From IMG/VR virus record IMGVR_UViG_3300031344_000004, positions 35,822 to 99,821 of that record: a stretch of 64,000 bases of DNA. One strand, given 5' to 3'. Each line of letters opens with the position of its first letter. The stretch's first letter is position 1. This document shows, piece by piece, positions 1 to 7,820 of this stretch. The stretch is from a virus. The notes under the pieces were generated by a model that did no database searches, was not told the origin of the DNA, and worked only from the letters and a program-made list of their open reading frames with translations. A program made the position numbers and the translations under genes.

Positions 1-35
1 GCAAGGGTCCGGGGGTTCGAATCCCTCCCGTTCCT
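1..35 (+). tRNA. tRNA, 3' fragment cut by window edge
   Basis: The bases hold a T-arm with the loop TTCGAAT closed by a five-pair G/C stem, followed by seven bases that would form the 3' acceptor strand and a discriminator T. The anticodon lies outside the window, so the amino acid cannot be read. No CCA is encoded. It opens a tRNA cluster that continues downstream. Confidence 0.75.
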
Positions 36-47
36 CGGAGAAGTTGT

Positions 48-290
48 ATGCCAACGCGCAAGATCAGGGACGTCGAGGAATTTCGCACCTGCACCGACCC
101 GGAACACAACCCACCGTCGATGATGGTGTTTCAACCCGGCGTCTACGAACACGAGTGCCCGAGATGCGGTCGCAAGATCGAATTCACGGTGCGATCCAAG
201 TACATGATGAGCTGTGAACTGTTTCCCAAGGTGTCGCTCGACACCGCATACAACTCCAACGCGCCTGACTGGCCGCTAGTCAAGCGGTAA
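48..290 (+). CDS. Small zinc-ribbon-like protein
   Basis: An 80-residue protein starting with ATG, 13 bases after the tRNA fragment, with a GGAGAAG-like ribosome site. It has a CPRCGRK knuckle (about residues 37-42) plus further cysteines near residues 15 and 56, so it could bind one zinc ion. I do not recognise the family. Lying between tRNA genes, it looks like a typical small phage accessory protein of unknown role. Confidence 0.6.
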   Translation: MPTRKIRDVEEFRTCTDPEHNPPSMMVFQPGVYEHECPRCGRKIEFTVRSKYMMSCELFPKVSLDTAYNSNAPDWPLVKR

Positions 291-329
291 TAAGCGCCGC
301 TTTACACCACTAGAAGGATAGGTAAGACC

Positions 330-521
330 ATGTGTCTGATGTGCATGAAGGACAACATCTTCGAAGGACGCAATCCCACTTCGCTCGAACGAGCGCGCAA
401 GCGGGCCCTCAAGATCAAGCAATTGCTGCTCGACGTGGACAATGAAGAACTGTGCTACGTCGGGGATGCCGCCGTCGAACTCCTCAAGAAGGAGCAGTAC
501 GACTTGGCGAGAGAGCTGTAA
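330..521 (+). CDS. Small hypothetical protein
   Basis: A 63-residue ORF preceded by AAGGATAGG, a usable ribosome site about seven bases from ATG. It starts with a cysteine/methionine-rich stretch (MCLMCMKDN) and continues as a charged, probably helical protein. No family is recognised. Third-position base use matches the neighbours, which supports real coding. Confidence 0.5.
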   Translation: MCLMCMKDNIFEGRNPTSLERARKRALKIKQLLLDVDNEELCYVGDAAVELLKKEQYDLAREL

Positions 522-608
522 CAGAACTGCGGGTGTAGCAGAGTGATAATGCGCGACGTTGCCCGCGTCGAGATCGTGGGTTTGATCCCCATCACCCGCT
601 CAAGAGTG

Positions 609-614
609 TAATAT
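609..614 (+). promoter_or_regulatory. Predicted -10 box of leaderless promoter
   Basis: TAATAT is followed by six bases and then the ATG of the glycosyltransferase at 621. No Shine-Dalgarno sequence is present. The spacing would put the transcript start at or next to the start codon. It belongs to a set of twelve such sites in this window. Confidence 0.55.
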
Positions 615-620
615 CAACAC

Positions 621-1496
621 ATGTTCCAGGGTCGACGTGTCGTGGTCTGCATCCCGGCGGGGCGCTATCGCTACTTGCGAGTGTTGCTCCCGTACCTGTT
701 GTCACCGCGCAATTCGCAGGTCATTGATGAGATCAAGCTGTGGGTCAACACTGACGTACAGTCTGATCTCGATTACTTCGCTCGCATGGAACAGACGCAC
801 CCCAAGATCAAGCGAGCCTATGCCGCAGGCGCACTCGACAAGTTGCTCTACGATGCGTCACGTGACCACTATCAATACAACAACTCAGTGTATCGCTTCT
901 ACAGTGACTGTGTCGAGTCCAACACCCTCTACGTCAAGGTCGATGACGACATCTGCTACGTGCACCCCGACTTCTTCACCAACATCTTCGCCAACGTCAT
1001 TGCGCGCGAGAAGACCAACTTTGCCTGCGTGGGCAACGTCCTCAACATCCCATACACCAGCCAGATCCTGCAGGACCGAGGCACCTTCGACGACAAGTTT
1101 GGTCACTCGACGGGTAATCCGCGGTGTCCCTTCGCCTGCACTTCAGGCGACTTCGCCGTCGGCCTGCACCGTCAGATCCTCGACCTCATCTCAATCAATG
1201 ACATCGAGAGTACCTACTTCGACTCTCACTACATCACTGGTCGTCAACGGGTGGGCACCATGGCATGGTCTGGAGAGAACTTTCAGACCTTCGGTGGACG
1301 AGTGGGCCCGCGGGATGAGGTTGAACTGACGACCCGGATCCCGGAGACCTTGCTCAAGCCCCTGTGGATAGTTGGGAACGCGGTCGTCAGTCACTTCGCC
1401 TTTAGTCACCAGAGGGCCGCCCTCGAAGATTCGACCAACATCCTCGGCAGATATTTAGCTCTGTCGATCCAATTGAACGGCGACATCGCCGCATGA
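621..1496 (+). CDS. Glycosyltransferase-like protein (GT-A type)
   Basis: A 291-residue protein. The N-terminus reads VVVCIPAGRYRYLRVLLPYL, as in nucleotide-sugar binding GT-A enzymes, and a metal-binding DxD-type motif (VKVDDDICYV) lies near residue 112. It probably transfers a sugar from a nucleotide donor in the cytoplasm. The acceptor is unknown. It stands alone between tRNA genes, away from the main glycan island, and is preceded by a leaderless-type promoter. Family assignment rests on motif and layout only. Confidence 0.65.
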   Translation: MFQGRRVVVCIPAGRYRYLRVLLPYLLSPRNSQVIDEIKLWVNTDVQSDLDYFARMEQTHPKIKRAYAAGALDKLLYDASRDHYQYNNSVYRFYSDCVESNTLYVKVDDDICYVHPDFFTNIFANVIAREKTNFACVGNVLNIPYTSQILQDRGTFDDKFGHSTGNPRCPFACTSGDFAVGLHRQILDLISINDIESTYFDSHYITGRQRVGTMAWSGENFQTFGGRVGPRDEVELTTRIPETLLKPLWIVGNAVVSHFAFSHQRAALEDSTNILGRYLALSIQLNGDIAA

Positions 1497-1500
1497 GTTT

Positions 1501-1571
1501 GCGTCATTGGTGTAGTGGTAGCACGGTAGACTTCCAATCTATCTGCGTGGGTTCAAGTCCCACATGACGCT
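1501..1571 (+). tRNA. tRNA-Gly (TCC)
   Basis: Acceptor strands GCGTCAT (1501-1507) and ATGACGC (1564-1570) pair fully. The anticodon stem GTAGA/TCTAT encloses the loop CTTCCAA, which gives anticodon TCC, and the T-loop is TTCAAGT. No CCA is encoded. It starts just after the glycosyltransferase stop codon. Confidence 0.92.
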
Positions 1572-1574
1572 CGA

Positions 1575-1733
1575 ATGAAGAAGCAAGTCAAGCACGCTCG
1601 TAGGAAGGTGACACAGGCACAGGTCGATGCCATGAACCGGGAGCTCATTCTCCTCGGTTCAAAGCTTCGCTATGCCGTCGACGAAGACGGACGCTTGTGT
1701 GTGATCGAAGATTACACTCACGACTGTTGGTGA
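1575..1733 (+). CDS. Small basic hypothetical protein between tRNAs
   Basis: A 52-residue ORF starting four bases after the Gly tRNA. Its N-terminus (MKKQVKHARRKVTQ) is strongly basic and its C-terminus acidic and aromatic. There is no good ribosome site, so it may be translated poorly or be leaderless after tRNA processing. No family is recognised, but base use is coding-like. Confidence 0.4.
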   Translation: MKKQVKHARRKVTQAQVDAMNRELILLGSKLRYAVDEDGRLCVIEDYTHDCW

Positions 1734-1759
1734 AGGACTCGAGGATCGCTGTCAACAAC

Positions 1760-1840
1760 GCCGACGTGATGGAACGGTAGACAACGCACACTCAAAATGT
1801 GTGGCCGAAAGGCGTGAGGGTTCGACTCCCTCCGTCGGCA
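1760..1840 (+). tRNA. tRNA-Leu (CAA)
   Basis: GCCGACG (1760-1766) pairs with CGTCGGC (1833-1839). The anticodon stem GCACA/TGTGT closes the loop CTCAAAA, giving anticodon CAA. The long variable arm (GGCCGAAAGGCGT region) fits a class II leucine tRNA, and the T-loop TTCGACT is normal. Confidence 0.9.
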
Positions 1841-1890
1841 CCCTATGAAACGACCCTTCAACATATACCATGGCTGTCTTTCAACGCCGA

Positions 1891-1965
1891 CGGCCATGGC
1901 ACTCCCGGTAGGGGTCAGGATCCTTATAAGTTCCTGTGACGTGGGTTCAACTCCCAAGTGGCCGA
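1891..1965 (+). tRNA. Probable tRNA-Ile (TAT), divergent
   Basis: CGGCCAT (1891-1897) pairs with GTGGCCG (1958-1964). The stem GGATC/GTTCC, with one T-T mismatch, closes the loop CTTATAA and gives anticodon TAT, which reads AUA. The T-loop TTCAACT is normal, but the outer T-stem pair is mismatched and position 8 is not T. The gene may be a weak or degraded tRNA. Confidence 0.55.
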
Positions 1966-2010
1966 CGCCATTGTGAAAATTGGGCGCGCGGGTGGTACTA
2001 TCCGTTCAAG

Positions 2011-2370
2011 ATGAGTGAACAAGATCCTGTTGTCACCGCGTTGATGAAGGTGGTGCTCAAGCACGAGCGCTACATCGGCCTGATTACCACCCTGGCACAG
2101 GTGGCTGCAGACCACTGTCGGTTGCTCGAAGCGGCGCTGATGGTGAGGTGCGATGCACGAGACGTGTGCACTAGTGCAGCGACAGTCAAACACGTGTTGT
2201 ACGGCATCAATGCATGCGATCACTGTGCGGCTCAAGTCATCGTTAACGCATCAGCGTTGAATGGTGAAGACCAGTGGTCTGACCTGCCCAACGCGGAGCA
2301 GATCAGGCGGCTACAGGATCACCTGTGGGCGATGACCCGAGATGAAGAAATACCCTCGACGTTGCAGTGA
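2011..2370 (+). CDS. Hypothetical protein
   Basis: A 119-residue protein beginning MSEQDPVVTALMKVV. The reading frame is open further upstream, into the Ile tRNA, but that extension reads like tRNA sequence, so the ATG at 2011 is preferred. A TACTAT box ends nine bases before it. The protein is mostly helical with scattered cysteines and no recognised motif. It overlaps the next gene by one base. Confidence 0.55.
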   Translation: MSEQDPVVTALMKVVLKHERYIGLITTLAQVAADHCRLLEAALMVRCDARDVCTSAATVKHVLYGINACDHCAAQVIVNASALNGEDQWSDLPNAEQIRRLQDHLWAMTRDEEIPSTLQ

Positions 2371-2798
2371 TGCCCATGAAGAAGGTCAGGATCACCCTCA
2401 ACGCAGGTTCCACGGGCAAGAAGTTCTACCTATTTCCCAGCGTCGAGGCCCTTTACTTGTGGACGTGTGCAATGGATCGCGGCGAGGCACTCGAAGTGCC
2501 GGGCATCGAAGAATTGTTGCTCGAACCCGCTGACTTCATTGAGGCTGAACTGCTCGGGTTCGAGTACGTCTATGATGACGCTAAACACCGGCGCTTTGAC
2601 CTTGTCAGGTTGGGTCGGGCACACGGAACCAAGAATGCATCAGGATTGCAGATCAATGCACACCAAGGATGGGTGACTGGCAACCTGTTACCTTTGAAGC
2701 AATACTCCGACGCTCATATCAACATCAGGGTCATCAATCACGATGAAGAACGACTTGATCTAAGCACATTGTTCAGCGACGAAGCAAGCGAAGATTAG
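2370..2798 (+). CDS. Hypothetical protein
   Basis: About 142 residues, starting at ATG 2370. A GTG at 2367 or an ATG at 2376 are alternatives. Translation is probably coupled to the preceding gene by the start/stop overlap. It is acidic toward the C-terminus. No family is recognised. It ends nine bases from the convergent structural module. Confidence 0.5.
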   Translation: MPMKKVRITLNAGSTGKKFYLFPSVEALYLWTCAMDRGEALEVPGIEELLLEPADFIEAELLGFEYVYDDAKHRRFDLVRLGRAHGTKNASGLQINAHQGWVTGNLLPLKQYSDAHINIRVINHDEERLDLSTLFSDEASED

Positions 2799-2807
2799 GC
2801 GCGCCCG

Positions 2808-3065
2808 TCACGCCTGTACTGTCCACATGCCCTCGACTTCAACGTCCTGTAGTGTATGCCCGGACGGGGGCGGAGATGTGGGATATACGCTGACCCAACG
2901 CTCTGTGATTGCTCCCGCGGCATAGTAACCGCTGATGACATAGTAGATAGTCGTCGTCAATACTGTTGGGTTGAGGGCACGGATGACAATGGCTGCGATA
3001 CCATTGATCGACGCGTTGCTCTGGGGCAAGGCATTGCTGTTGAAAGTGCCGCCGAACGAACCCAT
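2808..3065 (-). CDS. Small probable virion protein
   Basis: An 85-residue protein, last gene of the minus-strand structural run, two bases after the 414-residue gene. It is rich in Ser, Thr, Ala and Tyr, with beta-strand-like alternation, like the proteins upstream. I infer a virion or fibre-associated role from position and composition. No family is recognised. Confidence 0.5.
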   Translation of the reverse strand: MGSFGGTFNSNALPQSNASINGIAAIVIRALNPTVLTTTIYYVISGYYAAGAITERWVSVYPTSPPPSGHTLQDVEVEGMWTVQA

Positions 3066-3067
3066 GA

Positions 3068-4312
3068 TTAGAAGTTGACCCCTGTCCGCGTCGAGTTAGT
3101 GCCCGGATTAGTGGTGCCGTTCCAAGGTACTGCGAACAGTGCGTTACCACCGTTGGTGCCGAGAACGGCGATCGTTGAACCGCTGTTAGCACTGTTGGCA
3201 TTAGCGTTGAAGACCTCGGTGATGGAATTGACGTAGCCGACGAGGCCGAAGTCAGGACTCTCCCTAACTATCACCGGAATCTTGAAGAGGTCGAGCGTCG
3301 CCGATGTGAACTGTTGATTAGGTTCCAAATTGGTGGTGTAGAGGTTATTGGTGTAGCGATCATTCCTGACACCTCTCGTTGGGTTCGTCATCTTGGCATT
3401 GACGCCACAGACACCTCCTTGCACCGCTGTAGTACCAGCGGTGTCGCCGTAGGTGCTGGCCACGTCAATGTAGGCCTGTGAACTTGCTTGCGAAGCGAAC
3501 ATGTACATGGGCATGGGACACGAGCTGGTCGTCGACCCTGCCGTCAAATTGGGAATGACGTCATAGACGCCGTGCATGCCAAAGCTGTCGTAGGAGTTGT
3601 TGTCGGTCTGATCGATGACAAAGAAGAACGAATCGCGGTCAGCCAAGAAGTGATAACGGAAGTTGACGTTAGCGTTGGTAGTCGATGAGATGTAAGCGGC
3701 CATGTTGTCAGCGGTGGCGGCAAAGCTACCACCTTGGCCCGATGAACGGGGCAACACATGGAGCGTCGACGTTGACCCTGAACTCGGATTGTTCGATATG
3801 TTGGTCCACACCGGCGATGACTTATTGTCCTGGCCCCACCGACCCACCCCCGCAGTGCCCGTGCTGAACGTGGTGCCGTTCCAACAGTTGCCACCGTCGT
3901 CGCGCCAGGCGACCTGCCAGCCGAAGACAGGCTGATTACCGGAGTTGGCACCGAGATAGTGAGCAGGACCTCCAGGTGAGGTACCTGGTGCGTTGAGAAA
4001 CGACCACTGAAACAACACGTAGTAATCGACGGCACGTGCCGAGATCGACCCATCGGGTGCAGAACCCGATGGAATCCTATAGACAGCCCAAGCATTCTCG
4101 CCGAAGGGTTTAGCTTGATTGTAAAAGTTAGTGCCGCCCGAAAAGTTGCCTGCAGCCAACGATCCAGTCTGGAGCGCGATCAATTGTGCGTACGACGAGC
4201 TCTGCAATGTCTCGAAGAACTGGTAGCAGTTGGTGAAGATTTCCTGCATCGACGCTGTGTTCAGCGTCGTGTTTGTTAAACAGTCTACGCGTCCTTTCCA
4301 TGTCCCAGCCAT
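3068..4312 (-). CDS. Probable virion surface/tail protein
   Basis: A 414-residue protein. After a helical N-terminus (about residues 1-60) it is rich in Gly, Ser, Asn, Thr and aromatic residues, as in exposed phage structural proteins. Cysteines occur in the middle (WNGT and SSCPMPMYMF regions). The gene has its own GAGAGGA ribosome site and an upstream TATGAT box, so it may be transcribed separately from the fibre genes. Assignment is from composition and location only. Confidence 0.5.
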   Translation of the reverse strand: MAGTWKGRVDCLTNTTLNTASMQEIFTNCYQFFETLQSSSYAQLIALQTGSLAAGNFSGGTNFYNQAKPFGENAWAVYRIPSGSAPDGSISARAVDYYVLFQWSFLNAPGTSPGGPAHYLGANSGNQPVFGWQVAWRDDGGNCWNGTTFSTGTAGVGRWGQDNKSSPVWTNISNNPSSGSTSTLHVLPRSSGQGGSFAATADNMAAYISSTTNANVNFRYHFLADRDSFFFVIDQTDNNSYDSFGMHGVYDVIPNLTAGSTTSSCPMPMYMFASQASSQAYIDVASTYGDTAGTTAVQGGVCGVNAKMTNPTRGVRNDRYTNNLYTTNLEPNQQFTSATLDLFKIPVIVRESPDFGLVGYVNSITEVFNANANSANSGSTIAVLGTNGGNALFAVPWNGTTNPGTNSTRTGVNF

Positions 4313-4333
4313 TGTTACGTCCTCTCGTTAACT

Positions 4334-4339
4334 ATCATA
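4334..4339 (-). promoter_or_regulatory. Predicted -10 box with 5' leader
   Basis: TATGAT on the minus strand lies 21 bases before the ATG at 4312, overlapping the stop codon of the fibre gene. Between them lies GAGAGGA, a good ribosome site. This is the leadered counterpart of the leaderless sites seen elsewhere. Confidence 0.4.
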
Positions 4340-7300
4340 ACCATTCTAGGTCAAGGCCAACATCAGTGATCGTACATGCCGTCCCACCCGTGTCGATCCA
4401 CGCTCGCGCCGCCAAGATGCCTGAACCCGTCACTGATGACAATACTGGCGTCAGCGACACCGATTGTCTAGTCAGGGTACCCTGTGCGGAGCCCGTTAGG
4501 ACAGCGCCGACGATGGGTCCAGGTGGAAAACGGACGATGCCGTTGTAGTCATACAGATCAACGTAGGCGTTGCCGCCAATGCCTGCAGGAGCCAACGACG
4601 CGCGGAAGGTGTAGTTGATGGTGTCGATCGACTTGTTGAGTTTGGTAGCATCGAAGTAGCACGAGCCCACCAGTTGTTTAGTACCCGAGTTCAATGTCGT
4701 CGTCGCTGCTCCGGCAAGAATGGGTAGGCCGTCAATGCGGTATTCTGTCGAGCCCGTCACTGACCCGCCGGCGCTGCCACTGATGATGACCTGTCCCAAG
4801 CTATTGGTGACGACGGTGACGTTGGGACCAGCGACGAGGTAGGCCAACCCGGTGTTCAACGTCGTCAAGCTGCCGCTGAGGCCCATCACCGCAGTCAGTG
4901 AGCCTGACACGAAGACGTCACCACCGAACAGCGCCTTGTTGCCGTTGTTGTGAGCGCCGCTGACGAAGAGGTAGACATCAGTGCCAATTTGTCCGGCCGT
5001 CCTACCTTGCGAATCGATGCTGACCGATGACGTAGTGTAGACGCCGTGCCCGGTGTCAGTCCACCCGCCTGCGGTGCTGAGGCCCTGACCGTTGGCACTG
5101 ATCGTCAGGGTGCTGCCCGGGCCTAGGTCGGTGAAGACGATGCCGGTGCCTGCGGCCAGCGAACGGTCATTGGGCAATGACGCAGTGGTCGACAAGACGA
5201 GGTAACTGGCCTTGTCGTCACCCGTTTTGGTGTTGCCGACGACGATCTGTCCCAGTGAATTAGTGCTGATGCTGATGCCCGGGCCTAGGGGCACGATGAA
5301 TGCCAAGCCACCCGACGTCTGGGTGATCGAGCCCGTCAGGCCACCGAGGATGAAGGCGCTGCCGCTGATGTAGACGTCACCCCCAAAGACTGACTTGCGG
5401 CCCGCTGAACCCGTCAGGCCGATGGTACCGCTGACGTAGAACCAGGTGTCGACGCCGTCCGTCGTCGCATAGAGACCCCGGGGATCAATCGCAATTGACG
5501 ACGTGGTGTAGGCCTTATTGTTGCCGTCGACCCACACGCTGCCCCCACCACCCGTGCCACCACCAATTGCGGTGATGGTCAGAGAACTTCCTGGGCCACC
5601 GTCGACCAACGAGATGCCACTGCCCGCTGCCAGTGTCCGTGCCTTGAGGTCTTGCGCTGAACCCGACGCCAGCAGATACGATGCATAGAGGTCAGCACCC
5701 ACCGCGCTGGAGACAATGAGATTGGGTCGTGACAGGAGCTGCAGCGACGTGCCACCCGATGACGTCAGGATCAGTGCATTGGGCAGTTGGGCGTCGGCGG
5801 TATAGAGGATGTAGTTCGCCGTCGGATCGGCACCGACGGACGATGACACATTGAACGTGGTCCCGCCACCGTTAGTGACTGACGTGCCGCCGTTGCCCGT
5901 GACGGTGACGACCGACGAACTGACGGTGACGACAGAACCCACTGTAGACGTTGAAGTACCGCCCGAACTAGTCACCGCAGTGATGGTGCCCGCGCCGCCC
6001 CCTGAACCACTGATGATGATCTGGCCCAAGGAATTGGTAGTGATGGCGATCGTGCCAGTGCCCACAATGAAAGGATTACCGGCAGTAGGTGTCTGCGTCA
6101 GGCTGCCGGTGATGCCGTTCATGAATTTGCCGGCGCCACCAGACACATAGAAGATGGTGCCTGGAGGGGCGAATGACGCCGACGTGACGACGGCGATGGT
6201 GCCCGTCGAGTAGGCCTGATTGCCGCCGTCAAACCAGATGTTATCGACGTATTGGGTGATCGACTGGGTGATCGACTGGGTGATGGCGTTGGTGATGAAG
6301 CTACCAGTGTTGATGATGGCAGTGCCACCGCCGGTGTTGATGTCAATTCGCAGCCTTTTGATGCTCACTGTCAGAGTGACGCTTGGTTCGACGGCAGCAC
6401 CGAAGACAAAGGCCATGTTGGCAATAGTTGGGTTGGCCGACTGCACGTTGGACATGTAGGTGATGTCAGTGCCGCCGCCCATCATGCCCAAGGGCTTGAA
6501 GGTGCTCAGTGAGGGGAAGGGCCCGCTGCTGACAGCAGCATGGTAGAAGCCGTAGAGAGGCGGCTGCATCAGGTTGCTGAACTCCATCATCCAACAACCG
6601 TCGACTGACGGGGTGACGATGTAGAAGCTGCCGTCCTCGGGCCCGAAGAGCTGGTGGTACTTCTGTGAGGCGATAGGGCTGCCCACGTCGATCTCATAGT
6701 CCCAACCTCCCGAGTTTCGGGTACCATATGCCATCGACGTCATTGACGACGTGGTGCCGTTGTCGGTGGCAATGAAGACATAAGAGTTGGCGCCGTTGGG
6801 ATTGCTCACGTTCCAGGTGCCGACGTCGACGAAGACCCTGATGCATGTACCCCAATCGATGAGGTTGCTGATGTTCGCTAGTGAACAACTGAACAATGGA
6901 GCAGTGCGCTGTTGGATGGTATACGCCGAGAAGGGTGTATTACCGATGGGATTGAAGACCATACCGTCGGTGGTGCCCACGGAAACGTGGGTCACCTCGT
7001 GACTGCTGTTGGCCTTACCCCAAGTCAGTGACTGTCCTAGCGAGTTGGAGCCGATGCTGTAGTAACCGTCGGTGGTGAAGCTGGCACTGGCCATGGTGGT
7101 GAAGTCGATGTCCATCACCGTCGTCCAACCTGAACCTGTGACATTGAAGATGCCACTAGCACCCGCAGAACCCGTGGGACCTGGCGCGCCAGTGGTGCCT
7201 GAAATGAGGATCAGCGCAGTGCCGCCGCCTTGGTCAATCGCGGTGACGGCCGAACCACTGAAGTTGAACGTGGTGAACGAGGACGACGAGAGTAAGGTGC

Positions 7301-7817
7301 CCTGATTCTCGACCTTGATGCTGCCCCCGCCACCCGTGGCAATCGAACGCCACTGTCCGCTGAGCCAACACAACATCAATGAACCGTAGGCTGTCGTCAT
7401 CGTTTGCAGCGCGATATCGTCGATCAATTGGTCAGGCGCACCCGGGTAGACATTGATGTTCGTTTGTGAAGCAATGCCCGACATGTCTTTGACAATGAGT
7501 AGTTGGCCGTCGCGCGGGTTCGGTGGCAGGTAGGCATTGATGTTACCTGCCGTCGGCGTGGCTTGAGTGACGATGCCAGCGAATGACACATCATTGGAGA
7601 CGTTGACGACGTTGTGCGTACGATCGACACTGTACTCGGCGCTGTTGAGCGAGAAGCGACCCAACAGTTGCAGCTCGGCTGGGTTGCCGAGCAGGCCGAT
7701 CTGCATGTCCGCAGGTACAGCGATCCTCGACACTTCACCCGTGTTGACGTCACGGACACTGATGAACAGTGACTGCTTTGCGTGCTCGAGGGTGCCCGGG
7801 TTAGCTGCCATGATCAT
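4335..7817 (-). CDS. Large repeat-containing tail fibre-like protein
   Basis: A 1160-residue protein starting MIMAANPG; the ATG at 7811 is an alternative. Residues 1-150 form a distinct head that probably attaches to the virion. A short collagen-like stretch (GAPGPTGSAGASG) follows near residue 210, then a unique domain to about 510. From about 520 to 1015 there are at least three copies of a module that ends in TNSLGQ followed by hydrophobic pairs. The last 140 residues form another distinct domain. Long Gly/Ser/Thr-rich repeated beta structure suggests a trimeric fibre or whisker. It is the likely glycan or receptor contact, but this is inferred. Confidence 0.65.
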   Translation of the reverse strand: MIMAANPGTLEHAKQSLFISVRDVNTGEVSRIAVPADMQIGLLGNPAELQLLGRFSLNSAEYSVDRTHNVVNVSNDVSFAGIVTQATPTAGNINAYLPPNPRDGQLLIVKDMSGIASQTNINVYPGAPDQLIDDIALQTMTTAYGSLMLCWLSGQWRSIATGGGGSIKVENQGTLLSSSSFTTFNFSGSAVTAIDQGGGTALILISGTTGAPGPTGSAGASGIFNVTGSGWTTVMDIDFTTMASASFTTDGYYSIGSNSLGQSLTWGKANSSHEVTHVSVGTTDGMVFNPIGNTPFSAYTIQQRTAPLFSCSLANISNLIDWGTCIRVFVDVGTWNVSNPNGANSYVFIATDNGTTSSMTSMAYGTRNSGGWDYEIDVGSPIASQKYHQLFGPEDGSFYIVTPSVDGCWMMEFSNLMQPPLYGFYHAAVSSGPFPSLSTFKPLGMMGGGTDITYMSNVQSANPTIANMAFVFGAAVEPSVTLTVSIKRLRIDINTGGGTAIINTGSFITNAITQSITQSITQYVDNIWFDGGNQAYSTGTIAVVTSASFAPPGTIFYVSGGAGKFMNGITGSLTQTPTAGNPFIVGTGTIAITTNSLGQIIISGSGGGAGTITAVTSSGGTSTSTVGSVVTVSSSVVTVTGNGGTSVTNGGGTTFNVSSSVGADPTANYILYTADAQLPNALILTSSGGTSLQLLSRPNLIVSSAVGADLYASYLLASGSAQDLKARTLAAGSGISLVDGGPGSSLTITAIGGGTGGGGSVWVDGNNKAYTTSSIAIDPRGLYATTDGVDTWFYVSGTIGLTGSAGRKSVFGGDVYISGSAFILGGLTGSITQTSGGLAFIVPLGPGISISTNSLGQIVVGNTKTGDDKASYLVLSTTASLPNDRSLAAGTGIVFTDLGPGSTLTISANGQGLSTAGGWTDTGHGVYTTSSVSIDSQGRTAGQIGTDVYLFVSGAHNNGNKALFGGDVFVSGSLTAVMGLSGSLTTLNTGLAYLVAGPNVTVVTNSLGQVIISGSAGGSVTGSTEYRIDGLPILAGAATTTLNSGTKQLVGSCYFDATKLNKSIDTINYTFRASLAPAGIGGNAYVDLYDYNGIVRFPPGPIVGAVLTGSAQGTLTRQSVSLTPVLSSVTGSGILAARAWIDTGGTACTITDVGLDLEWL
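4780..6250 (-). repeat. Internal module repeats in fibre gene
   Basis: Three related modules can be read in the protein, at about 6015-6250, 5237-5547 and 4780-5070. Each starts near a [DG]G(N/H)xxxY(S/T)T segment, includes an FxVSG/YVSG strand and a GLTGS or GLSGS strand, and ends in TNSLGQ. Spacer segments with SYL and LAAG(T/S)GI(S/V) lie between copies. The copies have diverged in DNA, so this is old duplication rather than a fresh repeat. Confidence 0.7.
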
Positions 7818-7820
7818 TCA

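Noticed and set aside
1718-1957. Minus-strand ORF reading RRRESNPH-type sequence over the tRNA genes
   Set aside because: This is the usual antisense translation of tRNA T-arms, not a protein; two tRNA genes lie across it.
1936-2010. Upstream extension of the 119-residue gene (MTWVQLPSG...)
   Set aside because: The extension reads tRNA T-arm sequence; the real start is the ATG at 2011.
5851-6150. Plus-strand Val/Pro-rich ORF in the fibre gene
   Set aside because: Reverse shadow of the Gly/Ser/Thr repeats.
4335-7817. Diversity-generating retroelement target in the fibre gene
   Set aside because: No reverse transcriptase gene and no nearby template repeat were seen in this window.
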